Part shown: piece after piece, positions 28,584 through 36,454 of the stretch
Position numbering within the stretch: the first letter of the stretch is position 1
Layout of the letters: every line of letters begins with the position of its first letter
Origin: Streptomyces dengpaensis
Lineage (GTDB): Bacteria > Actinomycetota > Actinomycetes > Streptomycetales > Streptomycetaceae
DNA: 64,000 nucleotides
Direction of reading: 5' to 3'
Assembly (NCBI RefSeq): GCF_002946835.1
Contig: NZ_CP026652.1
Span: forward strand, 7,564,001-7,628,000
Made by a program: the position numbers and the translations under genes
Notes under the pieces: generated by a model
Told to the model about the DNA's origin: nothing
The model's database searches: none
The model's input: the letters and a program-made list of their open reading frames with translations, nothing else

Positions 28584-29885
28584 GTGATTGAACTCATGGC
28601 CGCCGCACAGCGCGCCGTCGGCCGCCTGTTACTCCTGCTGGCCGTCCTGCTGGGCGTCACGGCTGCACCCGCGGCGCCGGCCGCCGCGGCCGCCACCCCC
28701 TTCAAAGTGCTGGCGTTCTACGACGGCACCTACGACTCCGCCCACATCAGCTTCGTCGAGGAAGCCAACCAGTGGTTCCCGCAGGTCGCCGCGGCGAACG
28801 GCTTCACGTACACGTCGACCAACAACTGGAACCTGCTGACCGACAGCGCCACGCTGCAGCAGTACCAGGTCCTGCTCTTCCTCGACAACGCCCCGCAGAC
28901 CGCGGCCCAGCGCTCCGGGTTCGAGGCCTACATGAGCGGCGGCGGCGCCTGGATGGGCTTCCACGTCTCGGCCTGGACCGACAACGCGCAGGACTGGCCC
29001 TGGTATTACAACCAGTTCCTCGGCAGCGGCAACTTCCGCTCCAACACCTGGGGCCCCACCACCGCCGTCCTGCGCACCGAGGACCGCGCGCACCCCTCGA
29101 CCGCCCGGCTGCCCGCGACGTTCACCTCGTCGGTGAGCGAGTGGTACAGCTGGAGCAACGACCTGCGCGCCAACCCCGACATCGACATCCTGGCCTCCGT
29201 GGACCCGGTGAGCTTCCCCCTGGGCACCGACCCGAACCAGTCCTGGTACAGCGGGTACTACCCGATCCTGTGGACCAACACCAAGTACCGCATGCTGTAC
29301 GCCAACTTCGGCCACAACGCGATGAACTACAACACCAACACGGCGCTGTCGTCCACCTTCGCCAGCGCCGTCCAGAACACCTTCCTGCTCGACGGCCTCA
29401 AGTGGCTCGGCACCGGTTCGCCCGGCGACCCGGTCCCGCCGCCCGGCCCCGTGCCCACCAGTTGGGTGACCGTGACCGCCCGGAACAGCGGTAAGTGTGT
29501 GGACGCCGCGGCGGCGGGCACCGCCAACGGCACCGCCGTGCAGCAGTACACCTGCAACGGCACCAACGCGCAGTCCTGGCAGTTCCAGGCCACCAGTGAC
29601 GGCTATTACCGCGTGAACAACCGCAACGACGCCACCAAGGCCTGGGACGTCACCGACGTCTCCACCGCCGACGCCGCCAAGATCCAGCTCTGGTCCTACG
29701 GCGGCGGGAACAACCAGCAATGGATCCCCGTCGAAGAAGCCGGCGGCACCTATCACTTCGTCAACCGCCACAGCGGCAAGTGCCTCGACGTACCCGGCGC
29801 CTCCACCGCCGACGGCGCCCGCATGCAGCAGTACACCTGCAACGGCACCGCCGCACAGTCCTTCACCCTCACCGTCCAGTCTTGA
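28584..29885 (+). CDS. secreted ThuA-like domain protein with C-terminal ricin-type lectin
   Basis: A 433-residue exported protein. The signal peptide is LLLLLAVLLGVTAAPAAPAA, cut near AAAA. A ThuA-like domain (glutamine-amidotransferase fold, trehalose-utilisation family) spans about residues 38-270: FKVLAFYDGTYDSAHISFVE, GGGAWMGFHVSAWTDN, then WSNDLRANPDIDILASVD. A Pro/Gly linker leads to a ricin-type beta-trefoil (290-433). The GTG start has GGAAGGA upstream; an ATG four codons later is an alternative. Secreted ThuA-lectin proteins are thought to act on polysaccharides, but no activity is established. It is divergent from the beta-helix gene. Confidence 0.83.
   Translation: MIELMAAAQRAVGRLLLLLAVLLGVTAAPAAPAAAAATPFKVLAFYDGTYDSAHISFVEEANQWFPQVAAANGFTYTSTNNWNLLTDSATLQQYQVLLFLDNAPQTAAQRSGFEAYMSGGGAWMGFHVSAWTDNAQDWPWYYNQFLGSGNFRSNTWGPTTAVLRTEDRAHPSTARLPATFTSSVSEWYSWSNDLRANPDIDILASVDPVSFPLGTDPNQSWYSGYYPILWTNTKYRMLYANFGHNAMNYNTNTALSSTFASAVQNTFLLDGLKWLGTGSPGDPVPPPGPVPTSWVTVTARNSGKCVDAAAAGTANGTAVQQYTCNGTNAQSWQFQATSDGYYRVNNRNDATKAWDVTDVSTADAAKIQLWSYGGGNNQQWIPVEEAGGTYHFVNRHSGKCLDVPGASTADGARMQQYTCNGTAAQSFTLTVQS
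29451..29873 (+). repeat. right arm of the 423-bp inverted repeat
   Basis: Plus-strand copy of the lectin-domain segment, inverted relative to 27500-27922, with four mismatches. It starts on a codon boundary of the ThuA gene (base 29451 is the first base of codon 290), so both arms are read in the same codon phase. The arms are separated by 1,528 bp. Confidence 0.95.
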
Positions 29886-29890
29886 CCCCA

Positions 29891-29965
29891 GGACACCGCT
29901 GTTCGGCCCTCAGGCCGCCCGTACCACGTACCCCGGTACGGACGGCCACCGTCGGGGCGGTGTCC
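29891..29965. terminator. long stem-loop between convergent genes
   Basis: GGACACCGC (29891-29899) pairs with GCGGTGTCC (29957-29965); a smaller CGTACC/GGTACG stem lies inside. It fills the gap between the ThuA-ricin gene and the leftward acyltransferase and probably terminates both. Confidence 0.65.
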
Positions 29966-29967
29966 GG

Positions 29968-30693
29968 TCAACTCAACGGCATCCGCGGGAACTTACGGGC
30001 GCTCGCAGCTCGCTCGGCAGCCTCCTCGGCCTTGACGACGGCCGCGTACCGGTCGACGTACTCCTGCTCGGAGAGGGAGAGGATGGCGTACATGATCTCG
30101 TCGGTGATGGCGCGCAGGACCGCCTTCTCGTTCTCCATCCCGGCGTAGCGGGAGAAGTCGAGGGGCTTGCCGAAGCGGATCACGACGGGATGGATGTTCG
30201 GGATGACCTTGCCCGGGGGCTGCGCCTCGAAGGTGCCGATCATCGCGCAGGGGATGACCGGGACCTGGGCCTTCAGGGCCATCACCGCGACGCCGACCTT
30301 GCCCTTGTAGAGGCGGCCGTCGTGCGAACGGGTGCCCTCCGGGTAGATGCCGAGCAGTTCGTTCCGGCTGAGCACGCCGAGTCCTTCGCGGATCGCGGCC
30401 TGGCCCGCCTCCTTGCCGGAACGGTCCACCGGAATCTGCCCGGCGCTGCGGAAGAACGCGGCCGTCAGCCGTCCCCTGATGCCCGGCCCCGTGAAGTACT
30501 CGGCCTTCGCGAGGAAGGTGATGCGCCGCTTCAGGATCGCGGGCATCAGAAAATGGTCGGAGAACGACAGATGATTGCCGGCGACGATGGCCGCGCCCGA
30601 CGACGGAATGTGCTCAAGGCCCTCGATCCGAGGCCGGAAGACCAGCCTCAACAGCGGACCCAGAAGCACGTATTTGAGCACGTAATAGAACAC
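29968..30693 (-). CDS. 1-acyl-sn-glycerol-3-phosphate acyltransferase family protein
   Basis: A 241-residue membrane-associated acyltransferase (PlsC-like) of phospholipid synthesis. The catalytic HX4D is in VAGNHLSFSDHFLMPA and the acceptor motif in GIYPEGTRSHDGRLYKG. The hydrophobic N-terminus VFYYVLKYVLLGPLLRLVF anchors it. The GTG at 30693 was chosen because GAGGAG lies eight bases upstream. No lipid gene is adjacent. It is a single unit, convergent with the ThuA gene. Confidence 0.9.
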   Translation of the reverse strand: MFYYVLKYVLLGPLLRLVFRPRIEGLEHIPSSGAAIVAGNHLSFSDHFLMPAILKRRITFLAKAEYFTGPGIRGRLTAAFFRSAGQIPVDRSGKEAGQAAIREGLGVLSRNELLGIYPEGTRSHDGRLYKGKVGVAVMALKAQVPVIPCAMIGTFEAQPPGKVIPNIHPVVIRFGKPLDFSRYAGMENEKAVLRAITDEIMYAILSLSEQEYVDRYAAVVKAEEAAERAASARKFPRMPLS

Positions 30694-30793
30694 TGGGGCG
30701 CTCCTCTTTTCCCCTGGGGAGCGATCAGTGTAGGCGCGGCCGTCGCCGGGCGTAACCATTGCGGTGTCACTCTGTGTGGCCTCTCGGCCGGTA

Positions 30794-32020
30794 TCAGACC
30801 CCTTGCGTCAGAACTTTCTCCAGCGCCCCTAGAGCGGACCGCAGTTCCTCGCCGGTGATGGTCAGCGGCGGGGCCAGCCGGATGGTCGAACCGTGCGTGT
30901 CCTTGACCAGGACTCCCTCGCGCATCAGGCCCTCGCTGATCTCGCGGCCGGTGCCGATGGAGGGGTCGATGTCGACGCCCGCCCACAGCCCGCGCGCGCG
31001 GTAGCCCTCGACGCCCCTGCCCACGAGGGCCTGCAGGCCGGCGCGCAGGACGACGCCCAGCTCGGCCGCCTTTCGCTGGAATTCACCCGTCTCCAGCAGC
31101 CCGACGACCGCCGAACCGACCGCCGCGGCGAGCGGATTGCCGCCGAACGTCGAGCCATGCTCGCCCGGCCGCAGCACTCCGAGCACGTCCCGGCGCCCCA
31201 TGACCGCCGACACCGGCACGATGCCGCCGCCGAGCGCCTTGCCGAGGAGGAGAAGGTCCGGGGTGACGTCCTCGTGCTCCACGGCCAGGGTGCGGCCCGT
31301 GCGGCCGAGGCCCGACTGGATCTCGTCCGCGATGAACAGGCAGCCGGCGCGGCGGGTCAGTTCGCGGACCCCGGTCAGATAGCCGTCGTCCGGGATGACC
31401 ACGCCCGCCTCGCCCTGGATGGGCTCGATCAGCACGGCCGCCGTGGTCTCGTCGACAGCCGCTTCGAGCGCGGCGAGGTCGTTGTACGGGACGACACGGA
31501 AGCCGGGCGTGAAGGGGCCGAAGCCCGTGCGGGCCGTCTCGTCCGTGGAGAAGCTGACGATGGTCGTCGTACGGCCGTGGAAGTTGTCGGCGGCCACCAC
31601 GATCGTCGCCTGGTCGGGAGCGACGCCCTTCACCTCGTACGCCCACTTGCGGGCCACCTTTATGGCGCTCTCCACCGCCTCCGCGCCCGTGTTCATGGGC
31701 AGCACCATGTCCAGGCCCGTCAGCTCCGCCAGGGACTCGGCGAAGTGCGCCAGCTGGTCGTTGTAGAACGCGCGCGAGGTGAGGGTGAGCCGGTCGAGCT
31801 GATCGTGGGCCGCCTCGATCAGCACCGGGTTGCGGTGGCCGAAATTGAGGGCCGAGTAGCCCGCCAGCATGTCGAGGTAGCGGCGGCCCTCTACGTCCTC
31901 GACCCACGTGCCCTCGGCGCGGGCGACGACCACGGGCAGCGGGTGGTAGTTGTGCGCCAGGACCGGCTCCTCGGCGCGGATCAGCTCGGCGGACGAACGC
32001 GTACGGACGGGAGCGGTCAT
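30794..32020 (-). CDS. rocD: ornithine aminotransferase
   Basis: A 408-residue class III PLP aminotransferase that converts ornithine plus 2-oxoglutarate to glutamate-5-semialdehyde and glutamate. Typical stretches are HNYHPLPVVVARAEGTWVED, YSALNFGHRNPVLIEAA, DNFHGRTTTIVSFSTD, FIADEIQSGLGRTG and the PLP lysine in LLLGKALGGGIVPVSAV. The ATG overlaps the ddaH stop (ATGA). Together with ddaH and an Lrp regulator it forms an arginine/ornithine breakdown unit. Confidence 0.95.
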   Translation of the reverse strand: MTAPVRTRSSAELIRAEEPVLAHNYHPLPVVVARAEGTWVEDVEGRRYLDMLAGYSALNFGHRNPVLIEAAHDQLDRLTLTSRAFYNDQLAHFAESLAELTGLDMVLPMNTGAEAVESAIKVARKWAYEVKGVAPDQATIVVAADNFHGRTTTIVSFSTDETARTGFGPFTPGFRVVPYNDLAALEAAVDETTAAVLIEPIQGEAGVVIPDDGYLTGVRELTRRAGCLFIADEIQSGLGRTGRTLAVEHEDVTPDLLLLGKALGGGIVPVSAVMGRRDVLGVLRPGEHGSTFGGNPLAAAVGSAVVGLLETGEFQRKAAELGVVLRAGLQALVGRGVEGYRARGLWAGVDIDPSIGTGREISEGLMREGVLVKDTHGSTIRLAPPLTITGEELRSALGALEKVLTQGV

Positions 32021-32838
32021 GAACGGATCTCCTGAGTGCAGCACTTGATGCCGCCGCCGGCCTTCTGGAATTCCGAGAGGTCGACGGGGACGGGGACGTA
32101 GCCACGGCGGACGAGCCGGCCGGCGAGTGCCTCGGCGCCCGGCGCGATGAAGACGTGACGGCCGTCGGAGACGGAGTTGAGGCCGAAGGCCAGCGCGTCC
32201 TCGCGGGTCGCGATCACCGCGTCCGGGAACAGGCGCGCGAGCACCTCGCGGCTGCCGGGGGAGAACGCCTCCGGGTAGTACGCGATGTTCGCCTCGGGCC
32301 CGTCGTCGAGGACGAACAGCGCCGTGTCCAGGTGGTAGAAGCGCGGGTCCACCAGCTGGAGGCCGATCACCGGGACGCCGAAGAACTCCTGCACCTCGCG
32401 ATGGGCCTCGGGCGTCGTACGGAATCCGGTGCCGGCCAGGACGTACCGGCCGGCCGGGACCAGGTCGCCCTCGCCCTCGCACACGGACTCGGGGCGGTAG
32501 ACGTCGAAACCGGCCGCCTTGAACCAGGTCTCGTACGCGGCGGACTCGGGGCGGCGCTGCGGCGCGTGGAAGCGCGAGCCGAAGACCCGGCCCGCCAGGA
32601 CAAGGGCGGAGTTCGCCGCGAAGACCATGTCGGGAAGGCCGGCGACGGGCTCGACGGAGTCGACGGTGTGGCCGTGGGCGCGGTAGGCGCTGATCAGCGC
32701 CGCCCACTGACCACGGGCGAGATCCACATCCACAGGGGTGTCGGGATGCATCCAGGGATTGATCGCGTACTGCACGGCGAAGTGTCTGGGTTCGCAGACG
32801 AGGAAGCGCCGGGGGCGCGGCACACGGTTGTCGGGCAC
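32017..32838 (-). CDS. ddaH: dimethylargininase / amidinotransferase-fold hydrolase
   Basis: A 273-residue enzyme of the pentein (arginine deiminase-like) fold. FLVCEPRHFAVQYAINPWM at the start, DMVFAANSALV, the catalytic His in RFYHLDTALFVL and the nucleophilic Cys in GGIKCCTQEI near the C-terminus fit N-omega-dimethylarginine dimethylaminohydrolase, which yields citrulline and dimethylamine. The GTG start has GGAGG upstream. It is followed directly by rocD, so methylated arginine or citrulline/ornithine metabolism is the likely role; a related arginine hydrolase activity is the alternative. Confidence 0.85.
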   Translation of the reverse strand: MPDNRVPRPRRFLVCEPRHFAVQYAINPWMHPDTPVDVDLARGQWAALISAYRAHGHTVDSVEPVAGLPDMVFAANSALVLAGRVFGSRFHAPQRRPESAAYETWFKAAGFDVYRPESVCEGEGDLVPAGRYVLAGTGFRTTPEAHREVQEFFGVPVIGLQLVDPRFYHLDTALFVLDDGPEANIAYYPEAFSPGSREVLARLFPDAVIATREDALAFGLNSVSDGRHVFIAPGAEALAGRLVRRGYVPVPVDLSEFQKAGGGIKCCTQEIRS

Positions 32839-32962
32839 AGAGGGGTTCCTCCGCTTCCTGCGGTGTCGGCTTGGGGGTGAGTCCAAGGTAGAAAACAGGG
32901 GATTCGCGCGACAAGCGACGAGAGCTGCGTCTGTGCGCAGTATCGCTGCGAGATCGACGGGG

Positions 32963-33466
32963 TCAGCGCACGTTTGCTGCGTCGCTCGGGGCGGCATGGG
33001 TCGCCCCCGCCTCCGGAGCCTCCGGCAGCAGGTGGGACAGCACCATGTAGCTGATCGTCTTCCGGATGAACGGCTCGGTACGGATCCGTTCCAGCACCTC
33101 CTCGAAGTGCCCCACGTCGGTCGCCCGCACATGCAGCAGCGCGTCCGCGCCCCCGGTCACCGTCATCGCCGCGGTGATCTCCGGATGGTTGCGCACGACC
33201 TCCGCGAGCCGGCGGGGCGGCGCCGCGCCCTCGCAGTACACCTCGACGTACGCCTCCGTGCGCCAGCCGAGTGCCGCGGGCTGCACCGTGGCCGTGAACC
33301 CGGTGATCACACCGGACTCGCGCAGCCGGTCCACCCGGCGCTTGACCGCGGTGGCGGACAGGCCGATCGTCGCGCCGATCTCCGCGAAGCTCGTCCTCGC
33401 GTTCGCCATCAGGGCGGCGATGATCTTGCGGTCGAGCTCGTCGAACATCACGGGCATGCTGCTCAT
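32963..33466 (-). CDS. Lrp/AsnC-family transcriptional regulator
   Basis: A 167-residue regulator. The helix-turn-helix is LDRKIIAALMANARTSFAEI plus GLSATAVKRRVDRLRESGVI, and the RAM ligand domain includes AYVEVYCEGAAPPRRLAEVV and GGADALLHVRATDVGHFEEV. Lrp-type proteins sense amino acids and usually autoregulate. It lies just upstream of ddaH-rocD on the same strand, so it is inferred to control that unit in response to arginine or ornithine. The start is 33466; ATGs at 33457 and 33448 are alternatives. A 26-bp tandem repeat starts 10 bp upstream. Confidence 0.9.
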   Translation of the reverse strand: MSSMPVMFDELDRKIIAALMANARTSFAEIGATIGLSATAVKRRVDRLRESGVITGFTATVQPAALGWRTEAYVEVYCEGAAPPRRLAEVVRNHPEITAAMTVTGGADALLHVRATDVGHFEEVLERIRTEPFIRKTISYMVLSHLLPEAPEAGATHAAPSDAANVR

Positions 33467-33475
33467 GGCGGCACT

Positions 33476-33527
33476 GTATCCAGCGGGAACGTCCACGCGG
33501 CGTATCCAGTGGGAACGTCCACGCGGC
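33476..33527. repeat. 26-bp tandem duplication in the Lrp-gene promoter
   Basis: Two head-to-tail copies (33476-33501 and 33502-33527) differ by a single base; each starts GTATCCAG and ends GTCCACGCGGC. They occupy the region just before the Lrp start and 64 bp before the divergent response-regulator gene. They may be paired Lrp operators or a duplicated promoter element. Confidence 0.75.
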
Positions 33528-33553
33528 CGCCGGCGACCTGCACGCCCCGCACA

Positions 33554-33582
33554 TGTCCAGGCGTACGAATCGCTCCTACACT
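33554..33582 (+). promoter_or_regulatory. candidate promoter giving a leaderless response-regulator mRNA
   Basis: TGTCCA (33554-33559), a 17-bp spacer and TACACT (33577-33582) are followed by the ATG only 8 nt later, with no Shine-Dalgarno sequence. The transcript would start at or near the A of the start codon. Leaderless mRNAs are common in Streptomyces. The -35 match is weak. Confidence 0.45.
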
Positions 33583-33590
33583 CCACTCTC

Positions 33591-34346
33591 ATGCTGCGCG
33601 CGCTCGCCGTCGACGACGAACAACCGTCCCTCGAGGAACTCCTGTATCTGCTGAACGCCGATCCGCGCGTCAGCAGTGCCGAAGGCGCGAGCGACGCGAC
33701 CGAGGCGCTGCGCCGGATCAACCGGGCCCTCGAGTCCGGACCCGACGGGCCCGAGGCGATCGACGTCGTCTTCCTCGACATCCACATGCCCGGCCTCGAC
33801 GGCCTCGATCTCGCCCGGCTGCTCACCGGGTTCGCGAAGCCGCCGCTGGTGGTGTTCGTCACCGCCCACGAGGGCTTCGCCGTCCAGGCCTTCGACCTCA
33901 AGGCCGTCGACTACGTCCTCAAGCCCGTCCGCAGGGAGCGACTCGCCGAGGCCGTCCGGCGGGCCGCCCACCTCAGGGACACCGCACCGCTGATACCCGT
34001 GCACGAGCCCGACCCCGACCACATATCCGTCGAACTCGGCGGTGTGACCCGCTTCGTGGCCGTCGAGGACATCACCCACGTCGAGGCGCACGGCGACTAC
34101 GCCCGTCTGCACACCGCCCAGGGCAGTCACCTCGTCCGCATCCCGCTGTCCACCCTCGAAGAACGCTGGCGCTCCCGCGGCTTCGTCCGCATCCACCGGC
34201 GTCACCTGGTCGCACTGCGCCACATCGGCGAACTCCGCCTGGACGCGGGCACGGTGAGCGTCCTCGTCGACTCCGTGGAACTCCAGGTCAGCCGACGGCA
34301 CGCGCGCGAACTGCGTGACCTGCTGCTGCGCCGGACCACGAGCTAG
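33591..34346 (+). CDS. LytTR-family response regulator
   Basis: A 251-residue regulator. The receiver domain (residues 1-125) has the acidic pair in AVDDEQPSLEE, the phosphoacceptor Asp63 in VVFLDIHMPGLDGLDLARLL, Thr in VFVTAHEGFAVQAF and Lys in VDYVLKPVRRERL. The LytTR DNA-binding domain (about 140-250) includes DITHVEAHGDYARLHTAQG and SRGFVRIHRRHLVALRHIGE. It heads an operon that ends with a LytS-type kinase, with a symporter between, so it probably controls that symporter. Confidence 0.92.
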   Translation: MLRALAVDDEQPSLEELLYLLNADPRVSSAEGASDATEALRRINRALESGPDGPEAIDVVFLDIHMPGLDGLDLARLLTGFAKPPLVVFVTAHEGFAVQAFDLKAVDYVLKPVRRERLAEAVRRAAHLRDTAPLIPVHEPDPDHISVELGGVTRFVAVEDITHVEAHGDYARLHTAQGSHLVRIPLSTLEERWRSRGFVRIHRRHLVALRHIGELRLDAGTVSVLVDSVELQVSRRHARELRDLLLRRTTS

Positions 34347-34363
34347 CCCCGAGAGAGGACGGC

Positions 34364-34723
34364 ATGCCCCAGGACCCGACCGAGCGCCGTGTGGTGGTGA
34401 CGGGAGTGCCGCGGCGCACCCGCGGACTGTCCGGCTACTACCGGCCCAGGACCGAGATCGACGAACAGACCACGCTCGGGCACACCTACGTCCGCTCCCT
34501 GATACGCAGTCAGCTCCGAGTCGCCCTGGTGGTGTTCGCCGTCCTGGTGCTGCTCGTCGGGCCGCTGCCCCTCGTCTTCGCCGCGATGCCCGACGGCGCG
34601 AGCCTGGAGTGGGTTGTGCTCGGATTCTGCGTGTACCCGCCGCTGGTGCTGCTCGCCCGCTGGTACGTGCGGCGGGCCGAGCGCAACGAGAAGGACTTCG
34701 TGCGCCTGGTCGAGGACCGCTGA
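34364..34723 (+). CDS. small two-helix membrane protein paired with the symporter
   Basis: A 119-residue protein with an N-terminal cytosolic part rich in charged residues (GYYRPRTEIDEQTTLGHTYV), two hydrophobic helices (VALVVFAVLVLLVGPLPLVF and EWVVLGFCVYPPLVLLARWY) and a charged tail ending NEKDFVRLVEDR. Small DUF485-like proteins are commonly encoded directly before acetate/cation symporters and thought to assist them. It starts 17 bp after the response regulator and ends 3 bp before the symporter. Confidence 0.75.
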   Translation: MPQDPTERRVVVTGVPRRTRGLSGYYRPRTEIDEQTTLGHTYVRSLIRSQLRVALVVFAVLVLLVGPLPLVFAAMPDGASLEWVVLGFCVYPPLVLLARWYVRRAERNEKDFVRLVEDR

Positions 34724-34726
34724 ACC

Positions 34727-36454
34727 GTGAACGAGAACTACGCCGTCCCCGCGGTTGCGCTCGTCGTCGTGGCGACCGTCCTGGTCGGTGCCTTCGGCCT
34801 GCGCATCTCCCGGACCACCTCCGACTTCTACGTCGCCTCGCGCACCGTGGGCCCCCGGCTCAACGCGGCCGCGATCAGCGGCGAATACCTCTCCGCCGCC
34901 TCTTTCCTGGGCATCGCCGGCCTCGTACTGGTCCAGGGCCCGGACATGCTCTGGTACCCGGTCGGCTACACGGCGGGCTACCTCGTCCTGCTCCTGTTCG
35001 TCGCGGCCCCGCTGCGCCGCTCCGGCGCGTACACCCTGCCCGACTTCGCGGAGGCACGGCTCGGCTCACAGGCGGTACGGCGGCTGGCCGGTGCCTTCGT
35101 CGTCGGAGTCGGCTGGCTCTATCTGCTGCCCCAACTCCAGGGCGCGGGGCTCACGCTGGCGGTGCTGACCGACGCGCCCGACTGGTTCGGCGGCGTGCTC
35201 GTCGCCGTCGTCGTGGTCGCCACCGTCGCCGCCGGCGGCATGCGCAGCATCACCTTCGTCCAGGCCTTCCAGTACTGGCTCAAGCTCACCGCCCTGCTGG
35301 TCCCCGCGCTCTTCCTGGTCCTGGCCTGGCAGGCCCACGGAGCGCCACGCCAGGCCTTCGACGAACCGGCGACCTTCCGCGAGCAGCGCGTCGTACGCGT
35401 CGAGGACAGCGTCGACCTCAAGCTTGAGTGGCCCCTGGGCGTCACGGCGACGGGCCGCGTCGACGGACGGCGGTACGACGACGAGCGCGTCGAACTCCCC
35501 GCCGGCGTCCACCACATCGAGCGCGGCACCCGGCTGACCTTCGCCAAGGGCGCCCCGGTCCCGGTGGCCGACCGCGGCAGCAACGGAGGCATGTCCACCT
35601 CGCTGGCGGCCGGGCGCGAGGAACGCCCGCTGTACGCGACGTACGGACTGATCCTCGCCACCTTTCTCGGCACGATGGGACTGCCGCATGTGGTCGTCCG
35701 CTTCTACACCAGCCCGCACGGCGTCGCCGCCCGCCGCACCACGGTCGCCGTGCTCGGCCTGATCGGCGCGTTCTACCTTCTCCCGCCCGTCTACGGGGCG
35801 TTGGGGCGGCTGTACGCCCCCGAGCTGAGCCTCACGGGGGACGCGGACGCCGCCGTACTCCTGCTGCCCGACCGGATGATCGGCGGAGTCGGCGCGGATC
35901 TCCTGGGCGCGCTGGTGGCGGGCGGGGCCTTCGCGGCGTTCCTGTCGACCGCGTCCGGACTGACCATGGCGGTGGCGGGCGTGCTCACTCAGGACGTGCT
36001 GCCCTCACGCGGAGTACGGCACTTCCGGCTCGGCACCGTGCTCGCGATGGCGGTGCCGCTCGCGGCGAGCGTGCTGGTGGGCGGGCTGCCGGTCGCCGAC
36101 GCCGTGGGGCTCGCCTTCGCCGTGTCCGCGTCCTCCTTCTGCCCCTTGCTGGTGCTCGGCATCTGGTGGCGACGGCTGACACCGCCGGGCGCGGCCGCCG
36201 GGATGCTCGTCGGGGGCGGCTCGGCACTGGTCGCGGTCGGCGCGACCATGGCGGGCTCTCCGGGCTCGGGCGCGCTGCACGCCCTGCTCGCCTGGCCCGC
36301 CCTGTGGTCCGTGCCGCTCGGCTTCCTGACGATGATTCTGGTGTCCCTGGCCACGCCCGGACAGGTGCCGGCGGGGACACCGGGGATCCTGGCACGCTTC
36401 CACCTGCCGGAGGAGCTGGCCGGGGGACAGGGGCGGACGGAGGCCGGGGCATGA
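34727..36454 (+). CDS. sodium/solute symporter (SSS family, cation-acetate symporter type)
   Basis: A 575-residue integral membrane transporter with many hydrophobic helices. SRTTSDFYVASRTVGPRLNA, AAISGEYLSAASFLGIAGL and GYLVLLLFVAAPLRRSGAYT are the SSS core, and FVAFLSTASGLTMAVAGVLT-like sequence appears in the second half. An insertion of about 90 residues (near EQRVVRVEDSVDLKLEWPLG) sits in an external loop. ActP/MctC-type members import acetate, pyruvate or other monocarboxylates with Na+ or H+. The substrate is not decided. It starts at GTG and overlaps the kinase gene (ATGA). Confidence 0.88.
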   Translation: MNENYAVPAVALVVVATVLVGAFGLRISRTTSDFYVASRTVGPRLNAAAISGEYLSAASFLGIAGLVLVQGPDMLWYPVGYTAGYLVLLLFVAAPLRRSGAYTLPDFAEARLGSQAVRRLAGAFVVGVGWLYLLPQLQGAGLTLAVLTDAPDWFGGVLVAVVVVATVAAGGMRSITFVQAFQYWLKLTALLVPALFLVLAWQAHGAPRQAFDEPATFREQRVVRVEDSVDLKLEWPLGVTATGRVDGRRYDDERVELPAGVHHIERGTRLTFAKGAPVPVADRGSNGGMSTSLAAGREERPLYATYGLILATFLGTMGLPHVVVRFYTSPHGVAARRTTVAVLGLIGAFYLLPPVYGALGRLYAPELSLTGDADAAVLLLPDRMIGGVGADLLGALVAGGAFAAFLSTASGLTMAVAGVLTQDVLPSRGVRHFRLGTVLAMAVPLAASVLVGGLPVADAVGLAFAVSASSFCPLLVLGIWWRRLTPPGAAAGMLVGGGSALVAVGATMAGSPGSGALHALLAWPALWSVPLGFLTMILVSLATPGQVPAGTPGILARFHLPEELAGGQGRTEAGA

